A stretch of DNA of 35,559 nt from Chitinophagaceae bacterium (GTDB taxonomy: Bacteria; Bacteroidota; Bacteroidia; Chitinophagales; Chitinophagaceae), in contig JAHEMN010000020.1 of the NCBI GenBank assembly GCA_024643645.1, positions 1 through 35,559 on the forward strand, written 5' to 3'. Each line of letters starts with the position of its first letter. Position 1 is the stretch's first letter. The notes below the pieces were generated by a model. It did no database searches, was not told the DNA's origin, and worked only from the letters and a program-made list of their open reading frames with translations. A program made the translations under genes and the position numbers. Shown piece by piece: positions 1 to 8,558 of the stretch.

Positions 1-309
1 CAAGGGCAATTCGAACACAATTTCATTAAACTGAGATATATACCCTCAACTTCAAACTATTTACCCTATAAAGAAACGGTGGATGCGAATTCTTTTTTAG
101 TAGGAGGTGGTTATTGTCAGGGTAGGCGACCGGGATCTAATACTTTTTATTATGTTGCTGTTTTATTTGATGTAATTAAAAATGAGAATTCTCCATACGT
201 TGAGGTTGCAATTGATCAGTCTACAGGCAGAAGAAGTATAAGAGCAGTACCCTTGATAAGAGCCGGACTAAATATTGGCTTGTTTGAAGGCAGAAACAGT
301 AGAAGGTAG
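1..309 (+). CDS. C-terminal fragment of an unrecognised protein, possibly outer membrane
   Basis: The frame is open from base 1 to the TAG at 307-309, so the ORF-track start at 79 (a GTG) is very likely internal and the gene begins left of the window. About 102 residues are visible. They alternate short hydrophobic and polar stretches (FYYVAVLFDVI, LIRAGLNIGLF), which suggests beta strands such as those of a small outer-membrane barrel, but I do not recognise the family. The stop codon abuts the stop of the convergent LOG-family gene, with no spacer and no terminator. Function unknown; partial. Confidence 0.6.
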   Translation, partial: QGQFEHNFIKLRYIPSTSNYLPYKETVDANSFLVGGGYCQGRRPGSNTFYYVAVLFDVIKNENSPYVEVAIDQSTGRRSIRAVPLIRAGLNIGLFEGRNSRR

Positions 310-849
310 TTAGCTGATATATTTTACTAATTCATTGGGATCATCAATTATGGTGATCCTTTTTATTGCTTCTTCATAAAGAAAATTTTCTTTTTCCATC
401 ATTTTTATATGTTCGATCAGGTGATCATAAAATCCACCTGAGTTGAGAATAAATATTTCTTTATCATGAATTGTTAACTGATTCCAGGTAACGATCTCAA
501 ATAATTCATCCAAAGTGCCAAAACCACCGGGAATGATCAGCGCTGCATCACATAAGCTATAAATGATCCTTTTCCGCTCATGCATATCATCACTGATGGT
601 AAGTTCTGTAATACCTCTGTGTTGTACTTCCCATTCCAATAGTATTTTGGGAATTACTCCTTTTACTTCACCACCAAATTTCATCACACTGTCAGCAATA
701 ATTCCCATTAAACCGGCGCTGCCACCACCATAGATCAGTTTCACTTTGTGTAAAGCAAGTAGTTCGCCTAGCTTTTCAGCATGTTCTGCAAACAATAAAT
801 TGTTCCCGGTTTTGGACCCACAAAAGACAGCAAGTGATTGTATATTCAT
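310..849 (-). CDS. LOG family protein (TIGR00730-type nucleotide phosphoribohydrolase)
   Basis: A 179-residue cytosolic Rossmann-like protein. It has the LOG hallmarks: a glycine-rich N-terminal segment (YGGGSAGLMG, residues 40-49), MHERK (89-93) and the PGGFGTLDE signature (107-115). Characterised family members cleave nucleoside 5'-monophosphates (AMP or cytokinin riboside monophosphate) into free base and ribose 5-phosphate. The bacterial substrate is usually unknown, and the older name 'lysine decarboxylase' is wrong. Length is normal for the family. It starts with ATG at 849 and ends flush against the upstream convergent gene. It appears monocistronic, divergent from the symporter gene. 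Confidence 0.9.
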   Translation of the reverse strand: MNIQSLAVFCGSKTGNNLLFAEHAEKLGELLALHKVKLIYGGGSAGLMGIIADSVMKFGGEVKGVIPKILLEWEVQHRGITELTISDDMHERKRIIYSLCDAALIIPGGFGTLDELFEIVTWNQLTIHDKEIFILNSGGFYDHLIEHIKMMEKENFLYEEAIKRITIIDDPNELVKYIS

Positions 850-966
850 AGTTCGTGTAAATTACTGCAAAGGGATAATAAAATTCTTTATCTTCAAAAA
901 TTCTTATCAGCAATTATTGTAACTGTAATATTTAATTAGAATTTAATAACAGAAAAAAAAGAAGAT

Positions 967-2496
967 ATGTCGCCACAAGTATTATTCATGTTTGTTCTTG
1001 GCTATTTTGCTTTATTGTTAGGTGTTGCATGGTTTACATCCCGGAATTCAAATAATGATTCTTTTTTTATCGGGAATCGGAATAGTAACTGGATGTTGGT
1101 GGCTTTCGGAATGATAGGCACTTCTCTATCAGGTGTTACGTTTGTTAGTGTTCCGGGTACTGTTGGCGATTTTACCGGCGATGTATTTAAAGGTTTTGGA
1201 TATTTTCAGGTTGTTATTGGGTATTTCCTGGGTTATATAGTCATTGCATTTGTTTTACTCCCTTTGTACTATAAGTTAAAGCTGACATCTATTTATAATT
1301 ATCTGGAACACAGGTTCGGTTTTTTCTCTTACAAAACAGGATCACTTTTCTTCATCCTATCCAGAACGATAGGTGCTACGGCCCGGCTATACCTGGTAAT
1401 AAATGTGTTACAGATATTTATTCTTGACAGGATGGGAGTGTCGTTTACAGTTACAACTTCTATTATTCTTTTGATGATACTATTATACACTTTTGAAGGA
1501 GGTGTAAAAACTATCGTATATACAGATACCCTGCAAACTTCTTTTATGCTGTTGGGGCTAATAGTTTGTGTAGTTTATATTCTCACCCACCTCAACTTGA
1601 ATGTAAGTACTGCGTTGGATACATTAAGTATAAAAGGTTATACGGATATTTTTAATATGGATCCGGGTAGCAGAGGATTCTTTGTCAAACAAATAATTGG
1701 GGGTGCTTTTATTGCAATTGCCATGACAGGGCTTGATCAGGAAATGATGCAGAAAAATATCAGTGTAAAAAATCTGAAAGATTCGCAAAAGAATATGATG
1801 ACATTCAGTAGTGTAATTGTAATAGTGAATTTCTTATTTCTTTTATTAGGCGGATTATTGTATTTATATATCCTCCAGAATGGTGGTGCATATGATGGAA
1901 AGCAATTGTTATTGAACGGTACAAATGTGATCGGTGATGATCTTTTCCCTACTGTTGCATTGCAATTTCTTCCACAAGCAATCAGTATCATTTTTATTAT
2001 CGGATTGATCTCAGCACTTTTCCCAAGTGCTGATGGTGCTTTAACAGCTCTTACATCATCTTTTTGTATCGATCAGCTTGGATTGAAAAGAAGGAATGAT
2101 TGGGATGAAAAGAAGAAAAAAAGGATCAGACTTATCGTACACTTTTCTTTTACGATCATATTTTTCATCTGTATTTTAGTTTTTAAATTGATCAATAATA
2201 AGTCGATCATCTATGTAATACTTGATCTTGCAGGTTATACCTATGGTCCTTTGTTGGGATTATTTGCATTTGGTATTCTTTCAAAAAGATACATCAAAGA
2301 TGGAATCATTGTAACAGTAATTTGTTTGCTTGCACCGGTATTAACTTATATTCTGAGTAAGAACTCAGCATATTTATTGGGTGGATACCAGGTAGGGATC
2401 GAGTTATTAATAATAAACGGACTACTTACATTCCTTGGGTTATGGCTTATTTCTAAAAAAGAATTGCCATCAAATACAGTTTTAAGAGCAGTATAA
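967..2496 (+). CDS. Sodium:solute symporter (SSS family)
   Basis: A 509-residue polytopic inner-membrane protein with many hydrophobic helices spread over its whole length. The N-terminal pattern (short periplasmic start, helix, then SFFIGNRNSNW, then GTSLSGVTFVSVPG) is typical of the SSS/SLC5 family, which couples Na+ import to uptake of sugars, amino acids or organic acids. The unwound TM1-like region with S/G/T residues and the later segment LISALFPSADGALTALTSSF also fit. The substrate cannot be read from sequence. It starts with ATG after an A-rich stretch. A promoter-like TATCTTTG lies just after its stop, so the following genes are probably expressed separately. Confidence 0.9.
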   Translation: MSPQVLFMFVLGYFALLLGVAWFTSRNSNNDSFFIGNRNSNWMLVAFGMIGTSLSGVTFVSVPGTVGDFTGDVFKGFGYFQVVIGYFLGYIVIAFVLLPLYYKLKLTSIYNYLEHRFGFFSYKTGSLFFILSRTIGATARLYLVINVLQIFILDRMGVSFTVTTSIILLMILLYTFEGGVKTIVYTDTLQTSFMLLGLIVCVVYILTHLNLNVSTALDTLSIKGYTDIFNMDPGSRGFFVKQIIGGAFIAIAMTGLDQEMMQKNISVKNLKDSQKNMMTFSSVIVIVNFLFLLLGGLLYLYILQNGGAYDGKQLLLNGTNVIGDDLFPTVALQFLPQAISIIFIIGLISALFPSADGALTALTSSFCIDQLGLKRRNDWDEKKKKRIRLIVHFSFTIIFFICILVFKLINNKSIIYVILDLAGYTYGPLLGLFAFGILSKRYIKDGIIVTVICLLAPVLTYILSKNSAYLLGGYQVGIELLIINGLLTFLGLWLISKKELPSNTVLRAV

Positions 2497-2510
2497 GAAG
2501 TTTATCTTTG
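2480..2510 (+). promoter_or_regulatory. Bacteroidota-type promoter for the O-methyltransferase operon
   Basis: TATCTTTG at 2503-2510 matches the Bacteroidota -7 consensus TAnnTTTG exactly. A TTTT (2480-2483) lies 19 nt upstream, the usual distance of the -33 element. The predicted start of transcription is about 10 nt before the TTG start codon at 2528. Based on consensus match only. Confidence 0.5.
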
Positions 2511-2527
2511 CTTAAAATATTTCTGTT

Positions 2528-3169
2528 TTGGACCTGATTCATCCATTGGTGCATGCATATGCCGAAAAATTTTCATCTGGAGAGGATGCTTTAATAAAAG
2601 AGGTGAATGATTTTACCATGCAGAATCATTCTGAATCTGTAATGCTTAGTGGGCATTTGCAAGGAAAGGTGCTTGAAATGATAAGTTGTATGATCAGGCC
2701 AAGAAGGATATTGGAGATCGGAACTTTTACCGGCTACAGCGCATTATGTTTAGCAAAAGGGCTAACAGCTGAAGGTGAGTTACATACAATAGAGCTTCGT
2801 GAAAAAGATGCAATACAGGCAAGGTCTTTTTTCGATCGTTCAATATATGCTGATCAGATAATATCATATACAGGGGATGCCTTAAAAATCATTCCTGAAA
2901 TGAATGAAATATGGGATCTGGTTTTTATAGATGCAGATAAACCGGCGTATATAGAATATTTTAACCTCGTTTTACCCCGTATGCGGCAAAACGGGTTTAT
3001 TTTAGCAGATAATATTTTCTTTCATGGACAGGTTTTGGAAGAAAATGTAAAAGGCAAAAGTGCATTGGGAATAAAATCCTTTAATGAATTTATTAAAGGA
3101 AGGGATGATGTTGAAAAAGTAGTATTAACTATCCGTGACGGATTATACCTTATAAGAAAATTGAATTGA
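2528..3169 (+). CDS. Class I SAM-dependent O-methyltransferase (COMT/CCoAMT-like)
   Basis: A 213-residue cytosolic methyltransferase of the family that includes catechol and caffeoyl-CoA O-methyltransferases. The AdoMet-binding glycine-rich motif is LEIGTFTGYS (residues 62-71). The acidic metal-binding region DLVFIDADKPAY and the later LADNIFFHG match the divalent-cation-dependent branch. The start is TTG at 2528; a TAnnTTTG box ends 17 nt upstream, which supports this start. The stop overlaps the next gene by 4 nt (TTGA), so the two are translationally coupled. The methyl acceptor is unknown; the family acts on catechol-like small molecules. Confidence 0.88.
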   Translation: MDLIHPLVHAYAEKFSSGEDALIKEVNDFTMQNHSESVMLSGHLQGKVLEMISCMIRPRRILEIGTFTGYSALCLAKGLTAEGELHTIELREKDAIQARSFFDRSIYADQIISYTGDALKIIPEMNEIWDLVFIDADKPAYIEYFNLVLPRMRQNGFILADNIFFHGQVLEENVKGKSALGIKSFNEFIKGRDDVEKVVLTIRDGLYLIRKLN

Positions 3170-4221
3170 ATACTTCTATGAATAGCGTAAAAGTGATTAT
3201 TGTTTTATTGTTTGCATTCGCTGCACACAATGTTCTTGCACAAAAGCAGGATAGAATAGTAGAATATATAAAACAGTATAAGGATATAGCAATAACAGAA
3301 ATGCAAAGGACCGGTGTTCCGGCTTCAATTACATTAGCTCAGGGTATTCATGAATCTGGCGCAGGGGCAAGTGACCTTGCACTTGCATCGAATAATCATT
3401 TTGGTATTAAGTGCAAATCAAATTGGACCGGTGAATCTGTCAGGCATGACGATGATGCGAAAGGTGAGTGTTTTAGAAAATATCCTTCTTCTGAAGATTC
3501 ATATAAGGATCATTCTGATTTTTTAAAAAAAGGGCAGCGTTATACTTTTTTATTTTCATTGGAGGCAACTGATTATAAAGGTTGGGCTTATGGTTTAAAA
3601 AAAGCCGGCTATGCTACTAACCCAAAATATCCCCAGGTATTGATCAAACTGGTAGAAGATTATGAATTGCAGGATTATACATTGATAGCAATGGGAAATA
3701 AACAAGTATCAGAAATAATAGATGTTGCTGATGTAAATTCATTAGATCAACAATCAGAAAATAAACAAATTGATGAACAGGTAGTTGCTGAACAGGTAAT
3801 AACAAAACCTGTTTATCCGGAAGGAGAATTTAAGATCAATGAAACAAAGGTTGTGCATGTAAAACAAGGCACTTCATACTTGTCAATTGCTAATAAATAT
3901 AATATCGATCTGGCAAGGCTCTTTGATTTTAATGACATGACTCCATTGATAGAAACTGAAAAAGATCAACTGGTTTATATTCAGCGAAAAAGAAAAACCG
4001 GAACGGATGATTTTCATATTGTGCAACCCGGACAAACACTGCATGATATTGCTCAGTTACAGGCTATCCGGTTGGAAAGTTTACAGGAATTAAATTGGTT
4101 AAAGAAAAATGAAGTGCCTGCAATAGGAGAGAAGTTGAGTTTAAAGTCGAAATCTACCGTAATGCCAAAACTGGCATTAAAAGAAAACAATTCAATACTT
4201 TCTGCCAGTACAATAAAATAA
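3166..4221 (+). CDS. Exported N-acetylglucosaminidase (GH73-type) with two LysM domains
   Basis: A 351-residue exported peptidoglycan hydrolase. A signal peptide (about 26 residues, ending LAQ) is followed by a mannosyl-glycoprotein endo-beta-N-acetylglucosaminidase (GH73) domain, about residues 35-172. The likely catalytic glutamate is in GIHESGAG (E63). Two LysM-like peptidoglycan-binding repeats follow, beginning HVKQGTSYLSIA and HIVQPGQTLHDIA. The track start TTG 3166 overlaps the preceding stop by 4 nt. ATG at 3178 is an equally plausible start that still leaves a good signal peptide. Probably functions in cell-wall remodelling or daughter-cell separation. The hpt gene follows after 21 nt. 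Confidence 0.88.
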   Translation: MNTSMNSVKVIIVLLFAFAAHNVLAQKQDRIVEYIKQYKDIAITEMQRTGVPASITLAQGIHESGAGASDLALASNNHFGIKCKSNWTGESVRHDDDAKGECFRKYPSSEDSYKDHSDFLKKGQRYTFLFSLEATDYKGWAYGLKKAGYATNPKYPQVLIKLVEDYELQDYTLIAMGNKQVSEIIDVADVNSLDQQSENKQIDEQVVAEQVITKPVYPEGEFKINETKVVHVKQGTSYLSIANKYNIDLARLFDFNDMTPLIETEKDQLVYIQRKRKTGTDDFHIVQPGQTLHDIAQLQAIRLESLQELNWLKKNEVPAIGEKLSLKSKSTVMPKLALKENNSILSASTIK

Positions 4222-4242
4222 TTAACAACAGATAAATCTGCT

Positions 4243-4776
4243 ATGGCTTTAATTAATGTACACGATAAATCTTTTGATATTTATCTTTCTGAAGAAAAAA
4301 TTCAGCGTAGAATAAAAGAAATAGCAAATGATATCAATAAAGATTACAAAGGAAAAAGACCATTGTTTATTGCGATACTGAATGGAGCATTTATGTTTGC
4401 TTCAGATCTTTTTAAAAGCCTGGATATTGAAGCTGAATTATGTTTTATCAAATTGGCATCCTATAAAGGAATGAAGTCGACCGGTAATGTAATTACTTCT
4501 ATTGGGTTGGAAGTTGATCTTTATGATAAGGAAGTTATTATAGTAGAAGATATTGTTGATACGGGTAAAACATTGCATAATTTTTTACCCAAATTGATTC
4601 ATCAGCAACCCAAATCTTTAAAAATAGCCACACTGCTATATAAATCAGACGCCATAGCATTCCCATTACACCTTGATTATGTAGGGTTTGACATTCCAGA
4701 TAAGTTTGTTGTTGGATATGGGCTTGATTATGATGGATTAGGACGTAATCTTAAGGAAATTTACCAGGTAGTTTAA
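4243..4776 (+). CDS. hpt: Hypoxanthine phosphoribosyltransferase
   Basis: A 177-residue cytosolic purine-salvage enzyme that converts hypoxanthine (and often guanine) plus PRPP to the nucleoside monophosphate. The PRPP-binding signature VEDIVDTGKT is at residues 101-110, and the C-terminal region VGFDIPDKFVVGYGLDY is typical of bacterial Hpt. Length is normal. The gene lies 21 nt after the LysM hydrolase in what looks like a three-gene transcription unit, although the functions are unrelated. Confidence 0.93.
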   Translation: MALINVHDKSFDIYLSEEKIQRRIKEIANDINKDYKGKRPLFIAILNGAFMFASDLFKSLDIEAELCFIKLASYKGMKSTGNVITSIGLEVDLYDKEVIIVEDIVDTGKTLHNFLPKLIHQQPKSLKIATLLYKSDAIAFPLHLDYVGFDIPDKFVVGYGLDYDGLGRNLKEIYQVV

Positions 4777-4827
4777 TTTTAAGGAGCTCTGGTAGTTTTT
4801 TTGTATTTTTTCAGTCAAAATATCTGT

Positions 4828-6600
4828 TTGAAAACCGCTTGTCATACAGTATTATTCGTGTTACTTCAATTTTCCCTATGCGCCCAGCAATATTATGTTC
4901 GGGGTGAAGTAAAAGATGAAGCAGGTAATGTATTGCAAAATGTTACCATTCTCCAGCATAAAACAGGTTATATCTTTCGTAGCGGATTTTCCGGAACTTT
5001 TGGAATAGTGGCTAATCAACAGATAGATACGTTTAGCTTTTCTATGCAAGGCTATTTAACAGAAAAGGTTTTGGTAGATGCTGATAAATATGTGCGGGTA
5101 AAGATGAAATTATTGCCTGCCAGTGTTATAAATTCCCGCAGGGATAAATTATCCTCTTACACAAAAAACCTGGTAAACGAAGATCTGAGGTCCTGGTATA
5201 ATGGTGATGAGACGTATGCAAGTTTGCTTGAAAATCATTTTATTGAAACGAAACGATTTTCAAATACGGGCATGTCGCTTAATGTTGACAGGGCATCTTA
5301 CAGTAATATAAGAAGGTTTATTACACTTAATTCATTAGTGCCGCCGGATGCAGTTCGTATTGAGGAAATGCTCAATTACTTTAACCTTAGCTATCATCCA
5401 CCGGATGATTCAGATCTGTTTAAAATAAAGACCACACTCAGTTCCTGCCCATGGAATCCTGAAAACCAGTTGTTTTATATAAACTTTTCTTCGAAAAAAT
5501 TAGATCTTGATTCATTGCCTCCAAGTAACCTTGTTTTTTTGATTGATGTCTCTGGATCAATGGATATGCCCAATCGGTTACCATTATTGAAATCTGCCTT
5601 CAGACTGCTGGTCAATAATTTGAGAGATAAGGACTCAGTCGCTATTGTTGCTTACGGAGGTGTTACCGGAGTAATGCTCAATACAATAAGTGGAGGTGAA
5701 AAAGAAAAGATACTTAAAGCTATTGATGAATTAGTGGCGGGAGGAAATACACCGGGGGAATCAGGGGTAAAACTGGCTTATAGTGTGGCAAGAAATCATT
5801 TCATCAAAAATGGTAATAACAGGGTGATACTTGCTACTGATGGCGATTTTAATGTGGGAATGAAAACAGAAGAAGAATTGGATGACCTGATCTCTTTACA
5901 ACGGGAATCGGGTGTTTATCTAACCTGCCTTGGCGTTGGTATGGGAAATTATAAAGATTCAAAAATTCAGACGCTGGCGAAAAAGGGTAATGGTAATTTT
6001 GCTTATCTCGACAATTTCAAGGAAGCAGAGAAAGTTTTATTAAAAGAATTTACGCAAACATTATATGCGGTTGCAGATGATGTTTATATGAATGTTGATT
6101 TTAATCTGGAATATGTAAAAGAATACCGGCTGATCGGGTTTGATAATAAAGTCGGTGCATTAAGAGATTCTTTATCAATAATCGAAGGTGGTGAAATTGG
6201 TTCTGGTCATTCCATGTTGGCTTTATTTGAAATTGTTCCAACTGAAATTAATAAAGGTGCTATCAAGGATAGTTTTACTATTGGAAAACTTGCTGAGATA
6301 AATTTGCAATATAAGTTACCGGGAAATGCTAAAATATTAGATAAGAAATATTCCTGTAATTTTCAATATATGCCATTTGGAAATCTTGATAAGTCTTATC
6401 ATTTTTCAGCAGCTGTAGCAATGTTTGGTTCTTTACTCCGTACATCACCATTTGTAAAAGATATCGGATGGAATGAAGTTCTAACTTTAGCTCAATCATC
6501 ATGCGGAGCTGATGATCTGTTGCAAAAAGAGTTTATAACATTAGTGCAGCAAGCAAAAACATTATATAACAAGGTCAAAAAGAAAAGAGGAGGTTGGTAA
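4828..6600 (+). CDS. Exported von Willebrand factor A protein, YfbK-like, with N-terminal carboxypeptidase-regulatory-like domain
   Basis: The track starts at TTG 4801, but that codon lies at the end of a promoter-like run TAGTTTTTTTG. The TTG at 4828 gives a canonical signal peptide (MKTACHTVLF...SLCAQ), so I prefer it; neither start is ATG. After the signal peptide come a carboxypeptidase D regulatory-like beta-sandwich (RGEVKDEAGNVLQNV), the YfbK-type N-terminal vWA segment (NVDRASYSNIRRFI, PPDAVRIEEMLNYF), a vWA domain with the intact MIDAS motif DVSGSMD, and a DUF3520-like C-terminus (SSCGADDLLQKEF). These proteins are periplasmic or surface metal-dependent binding proteins of unknown partner. 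The gene is convergent with dnaJ, 14 nt apart, without a visible terminator. Confidence 0.85.
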   Translation: MKTACHTVLFVLLQFSLCAQQYYVRGEVKDEAGNVLQNVTILQHKTGYIFRSGFSGTFGIVANQQIDTFSFSMQGYLTEKVLVDADKYVRVKMKLLPASVINSRRDKLSSYTKNLVNEDLRSWYNGDETYASLLENHFIETKRFSNTGMSLNVDRASYSNIRRFITLNSLVPPDAVRIEEMLNYFNLSYHPPDDSDLFKIKTTLSSCPWNPENQLFYINFSSKKLDLDSLPPSNLVFLIDVSGSMDMPNRLPLLKSAFRLLVNNLRDKDSVAIVAYGGVTGVMLNTISGGEKEKILKAIDELVAGGNTPGESGVKLAYSVARNHFIKNGNNRVILATDGDFNVGMKTEEELDDLISLQRESGVYLTCLGVGMGNYKDSKIQTLAKKGNGNFAYLDNFKEAEKVLLKEFTQTLYAVADDVYMNVDFNLEYVKEYRLIGFDNKVGALRDSLSIIEGGEIGSGHSMLALFEIVPTEINKGAIKDSFTIGKLAEINLQYKLPGNAKILDKKYSCNFQYMPFGNLDKSYHFSAAVAMFGSLLRTSPFVKDIGWNEVLTLAQSSCGADDLLQKEFITLVQQAKTLYNKVKKKRGGW

Positions 6601-6614
6601 CTCTTCTTAATGGT

Positions 6615-7781
6615 TTACGAAAACATCTCCTTGATCTTATCAAAGAAATTCTTTTCACTCTTATCAGGATGCGGCTTGAAATTAGGTGACTGACTTAATT
6701 TTTCAAGCACTGCTTTTTCATCACTACTAATATTTTGTGGTGTCCAGATACTAACTTGTATCAATTGATCACCTTTATTATAAGCATTTACTGCAGGGAA
6801 TCCTTTTCCTTTTAAACGGAAAATTTTTCCGCCTTGTGTGCCAGCCGGAATTTTAATTTTTGCTCTTCCATCAATTGTAGGTACTTCCACTTGTGTTCCA
6901 AATACTGCATCAGTAAAAGAAAGATGTAATTCATAGGCAACATTCAAACCTTCACGGTGCAATTCCTTATGTGGTTCTTCTTCTATAAGAATGATCAGGT
7001 CACCCGGCATACCTCCTCTTTCACCTGCATTTCCTTTTCCGCTTACATTCATCTGCATACCTTCCTGTACTCCGGCAGGTATATCAATGCTCACAGTTTC
7101 TTCTCCATAAACTCTGCCTTCCCCTTTACAACTGGTACATTTTGCAGTAATGGATGTTCCTTCTCCATTACAGGTAGGGCAAGTGGTAACAGTTTGCATT
7201 TGTCCCAGGAAAGTATTTTGAACTCTTCTTACTTGACCGCTTCCACCACATGTACCACAGGTCTGCACACTTCCTTTATCTTTTGCACCACTGCCACTGC
7301 AGGTAGTACAGGCTACATGTTTCTTTACTTTTATATTTTTAGTTACACCTTTTGCAATTTCTTCATAAGTCAATTTTAGCTTTACCCGAAGATTACTTCC
7401 TCTCACACCTCTACTTCTTTGTTGGCCACGGCCGCCACCTCTTTGCCCACCTCCAAAAAAGCTTCCAAAAAGATCGTCACCAAAAATATCTCCAAACTGG
7501 CTGAAGATATCATCCATATTCATTCCGCCACCGCCAAATCCACCACGACCATTACCACTAACACCGGCATGGCCATAGCGGTCATATTGTGCTTTTTTAT
7601 CTGCATCACTCAAAACTTCATAAGCTTCTGCTGCTTCTTTAAACTTTTCTTCGGCTGTTTTATCTCCGGGATTTCTGTCAGGATGATGTTGCATAGCTAC
7701 CTTGCGGTATGCTTTTTTTATTTCCTCAACTGACGCAGATTTTCCAACACCCAATACTTCGTAGTAATCTCTTTTAGACAT
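6615..7781 (-). CDS. dnaJ: Chaperone protein DnaJ (Hsp40)
   Basis: A 388-residue type I J-protein that delivers substrates to DnaK and stimulates its ATPase. Domains in order: J domain (residues 1-70) with the HPD motif at 33-35; a Gly/Phe-rich linker (about 78-125); four CxxCxGxG zinc motifs ([32 protein letters not shown]) forming two zinc sites; C-terminal substrate-binding beta domains. All key residues are present. It starts 8 nt after grpE ends, so the two are co-transcribed from the promoter before grpE. Confidence 0.98.
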   Translation of the reverse strand: MSKRDYYEVLGVGKSASVEEIKKAYRKVAMQHHPDRNPGDKTAEEKFKEAAEAYEVLSDADKKAQYDRYGHAGVSGNGRGGFGGGGMNMDDIFSQFGDIFGDDLFGSFFGGGQRGGGRGQQRSRGVRGSNLRVKLKLTYEEIAKGVTKNIKVKKHVACTTCSGSGAKDKGSVQTCGTCGGSGQVRRVQNTFLGQMQTVTTCPTCNGEGTSITAKCTSCKGEGRVYGEETVSIDIPAGVQEGMQMNVSGKGNAGERGGMPGDLIILIEEEPHKELHREGLNVAYELHLSFTDAVFGTQVEVPTIDGRAKIKIPAGTQGGKIFRLKGKGFPAVNAYNKGDQLIQVSIWTPQNISSDEKAVLEKLSQSPNFKPHPDKSEKNFFDKIKEMFS

Positions 7782-7789
7782 AATTCTTA

Positions 7790-8359
7790 TTATTTTCCAA
7801 CCACAACTTTTGCGTGACGGATGATCTTATCATTCATATAATAGCCCTTCATTATCTCATCCACAACCTTTCCTTTCAGATCTTCTGTTGGAGCTGGAAT
7901 TTCAGTAACGGCTTCATGCAGATCAGGATTAAATTCTTCATTGATTGTAACCATTGGTTTTACACCTCTTGCCTGTAGCTTATTTCGAAGTTTATTAAAA
8001 ACCAACAATACTCCTTCTTTTATGTTTTCAGCATCATCGCTGGCTTCAATTTGCTTTTGAGCCCGGTCACAATCGTCGAGTACATCCAACATTTCTGTTA
8101 TCACATCTTTTCCTGCCGTTTGTATTAGCTCAATTCTTTCTTTTGCTGTCCGACGTTTATAATTATCAAACTCAGCCACTTTTCTAATAAATTTATCTTT
8201 CTCTTCTGCCAGTTCACCTTTCAGTTTTTCCAATTCAGATTCTTCTGCAACAGGTTCATTAAGATGTGTGGTACCTCTTTGATTTTCATCAGTATTAATA
8301 TCAAACCCATTAGTATTATCCATATTCATTTCCTGATCTTTCATGTCTTTTTCTGCCAT
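7790..8359 (-). CDS. grpE: Nucleotide exchange factor GrpE
   Basis: A 189-residue GrpE. The acidic, disordered N-terminus (about 40 residues) is followed by a long coiled coil ([17 protein letters not shown], then [11 protein letters not shown]). The C-terminal beta domain has the diagnostic FNPDLHEAV and [23 protein letters not shown]. GrpE releases ADP from DnaK and completes the DnaK/DnaJ cycle. It is the first gene of a two-gene operon with dnaJ; dnaK is not in the window. I see no CIRCE element (TTAGCACTC-N9-GAGTGCTAA) upstream, so control by HrcA is not indicated here. Confidence 0.97.
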   Translation of the reverse strand: MAEKDMKDQEMNMDNTNGFDINTDENQRGTTHLNEPVAEESELEKLKGELAEEKDKFIRKVAEFDNYKRRTAKERIELIQTAGKDVITEMLDVLDDCDRAQKQIEASDDAENIKEGVLLVFNKLRNKLQARGVKPMVTINEEFNPDLHEAVTEIPAPTEDLKGKVVDEIMKGYYMNDKIIRHAKVVVGK

Positions 8360-8377
8360 TTTTTATAAAATTGAGTG

Positions 8378-8407
8378 CAAAGGTAAGCTTGTCAAGAATA
8401 TTGCCAA
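8378..8407 (-). promoter_or_regulatory. Bacteroidota-type promoter for grpE-dnaJ
   Basis: On the minus strand, TACCTTTG (8385-8378) is an exact TAnnTTTG -7 box. A TTGG (8407-8404) lies 18 nt upstream as a -33 candidate. The predicted start of transcription is about 10 nt before the grpE ATG. Consensus match only. Confidence 0.5.
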
Positions 8408-8558
8408 TAGTGGATATGGGACAAATTGACCTTAAAATGCCATTTATCCGGTCTTTTTGGTGACAACATTTACCAAATAAGAGGAAATCAGCCTTTTAGC
8501 TTCCTTTATTTTCGAAGCTCATTGCTTAAAATCTCATCCTGTATCTTGCAGTACAATT

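Noticed and set aside
310-849. Annotation of the LOG gene as lysine decarboxylase
   Set aside because: PGGFGTLDE proteins were historically misnamed; the family is a nucleoside monophosphate phosphoribohydrolase.
1737-1991. 84-aa minus-strand ORF inside the symporter gene
   Set aside because: It lies wholly inside a well-supported coding sequence and has no recognisable domain. A shadow ORF.
6957-7733. Two plus-strand ORFs (140 and 104 aa) opposite dnaJ
   Set aside because: Shadow translations of the dnaJ reverse strand; rich in T/S/C from the zinc-finger and Gly-rich codons.
8360-8558. Search for a CIRCE operator upstream of grpE
   Set aside because: No TTAGCACTC-N9-GAGTGCTAA; only the short GAGTGC fragment is present near 8374, without its partner.
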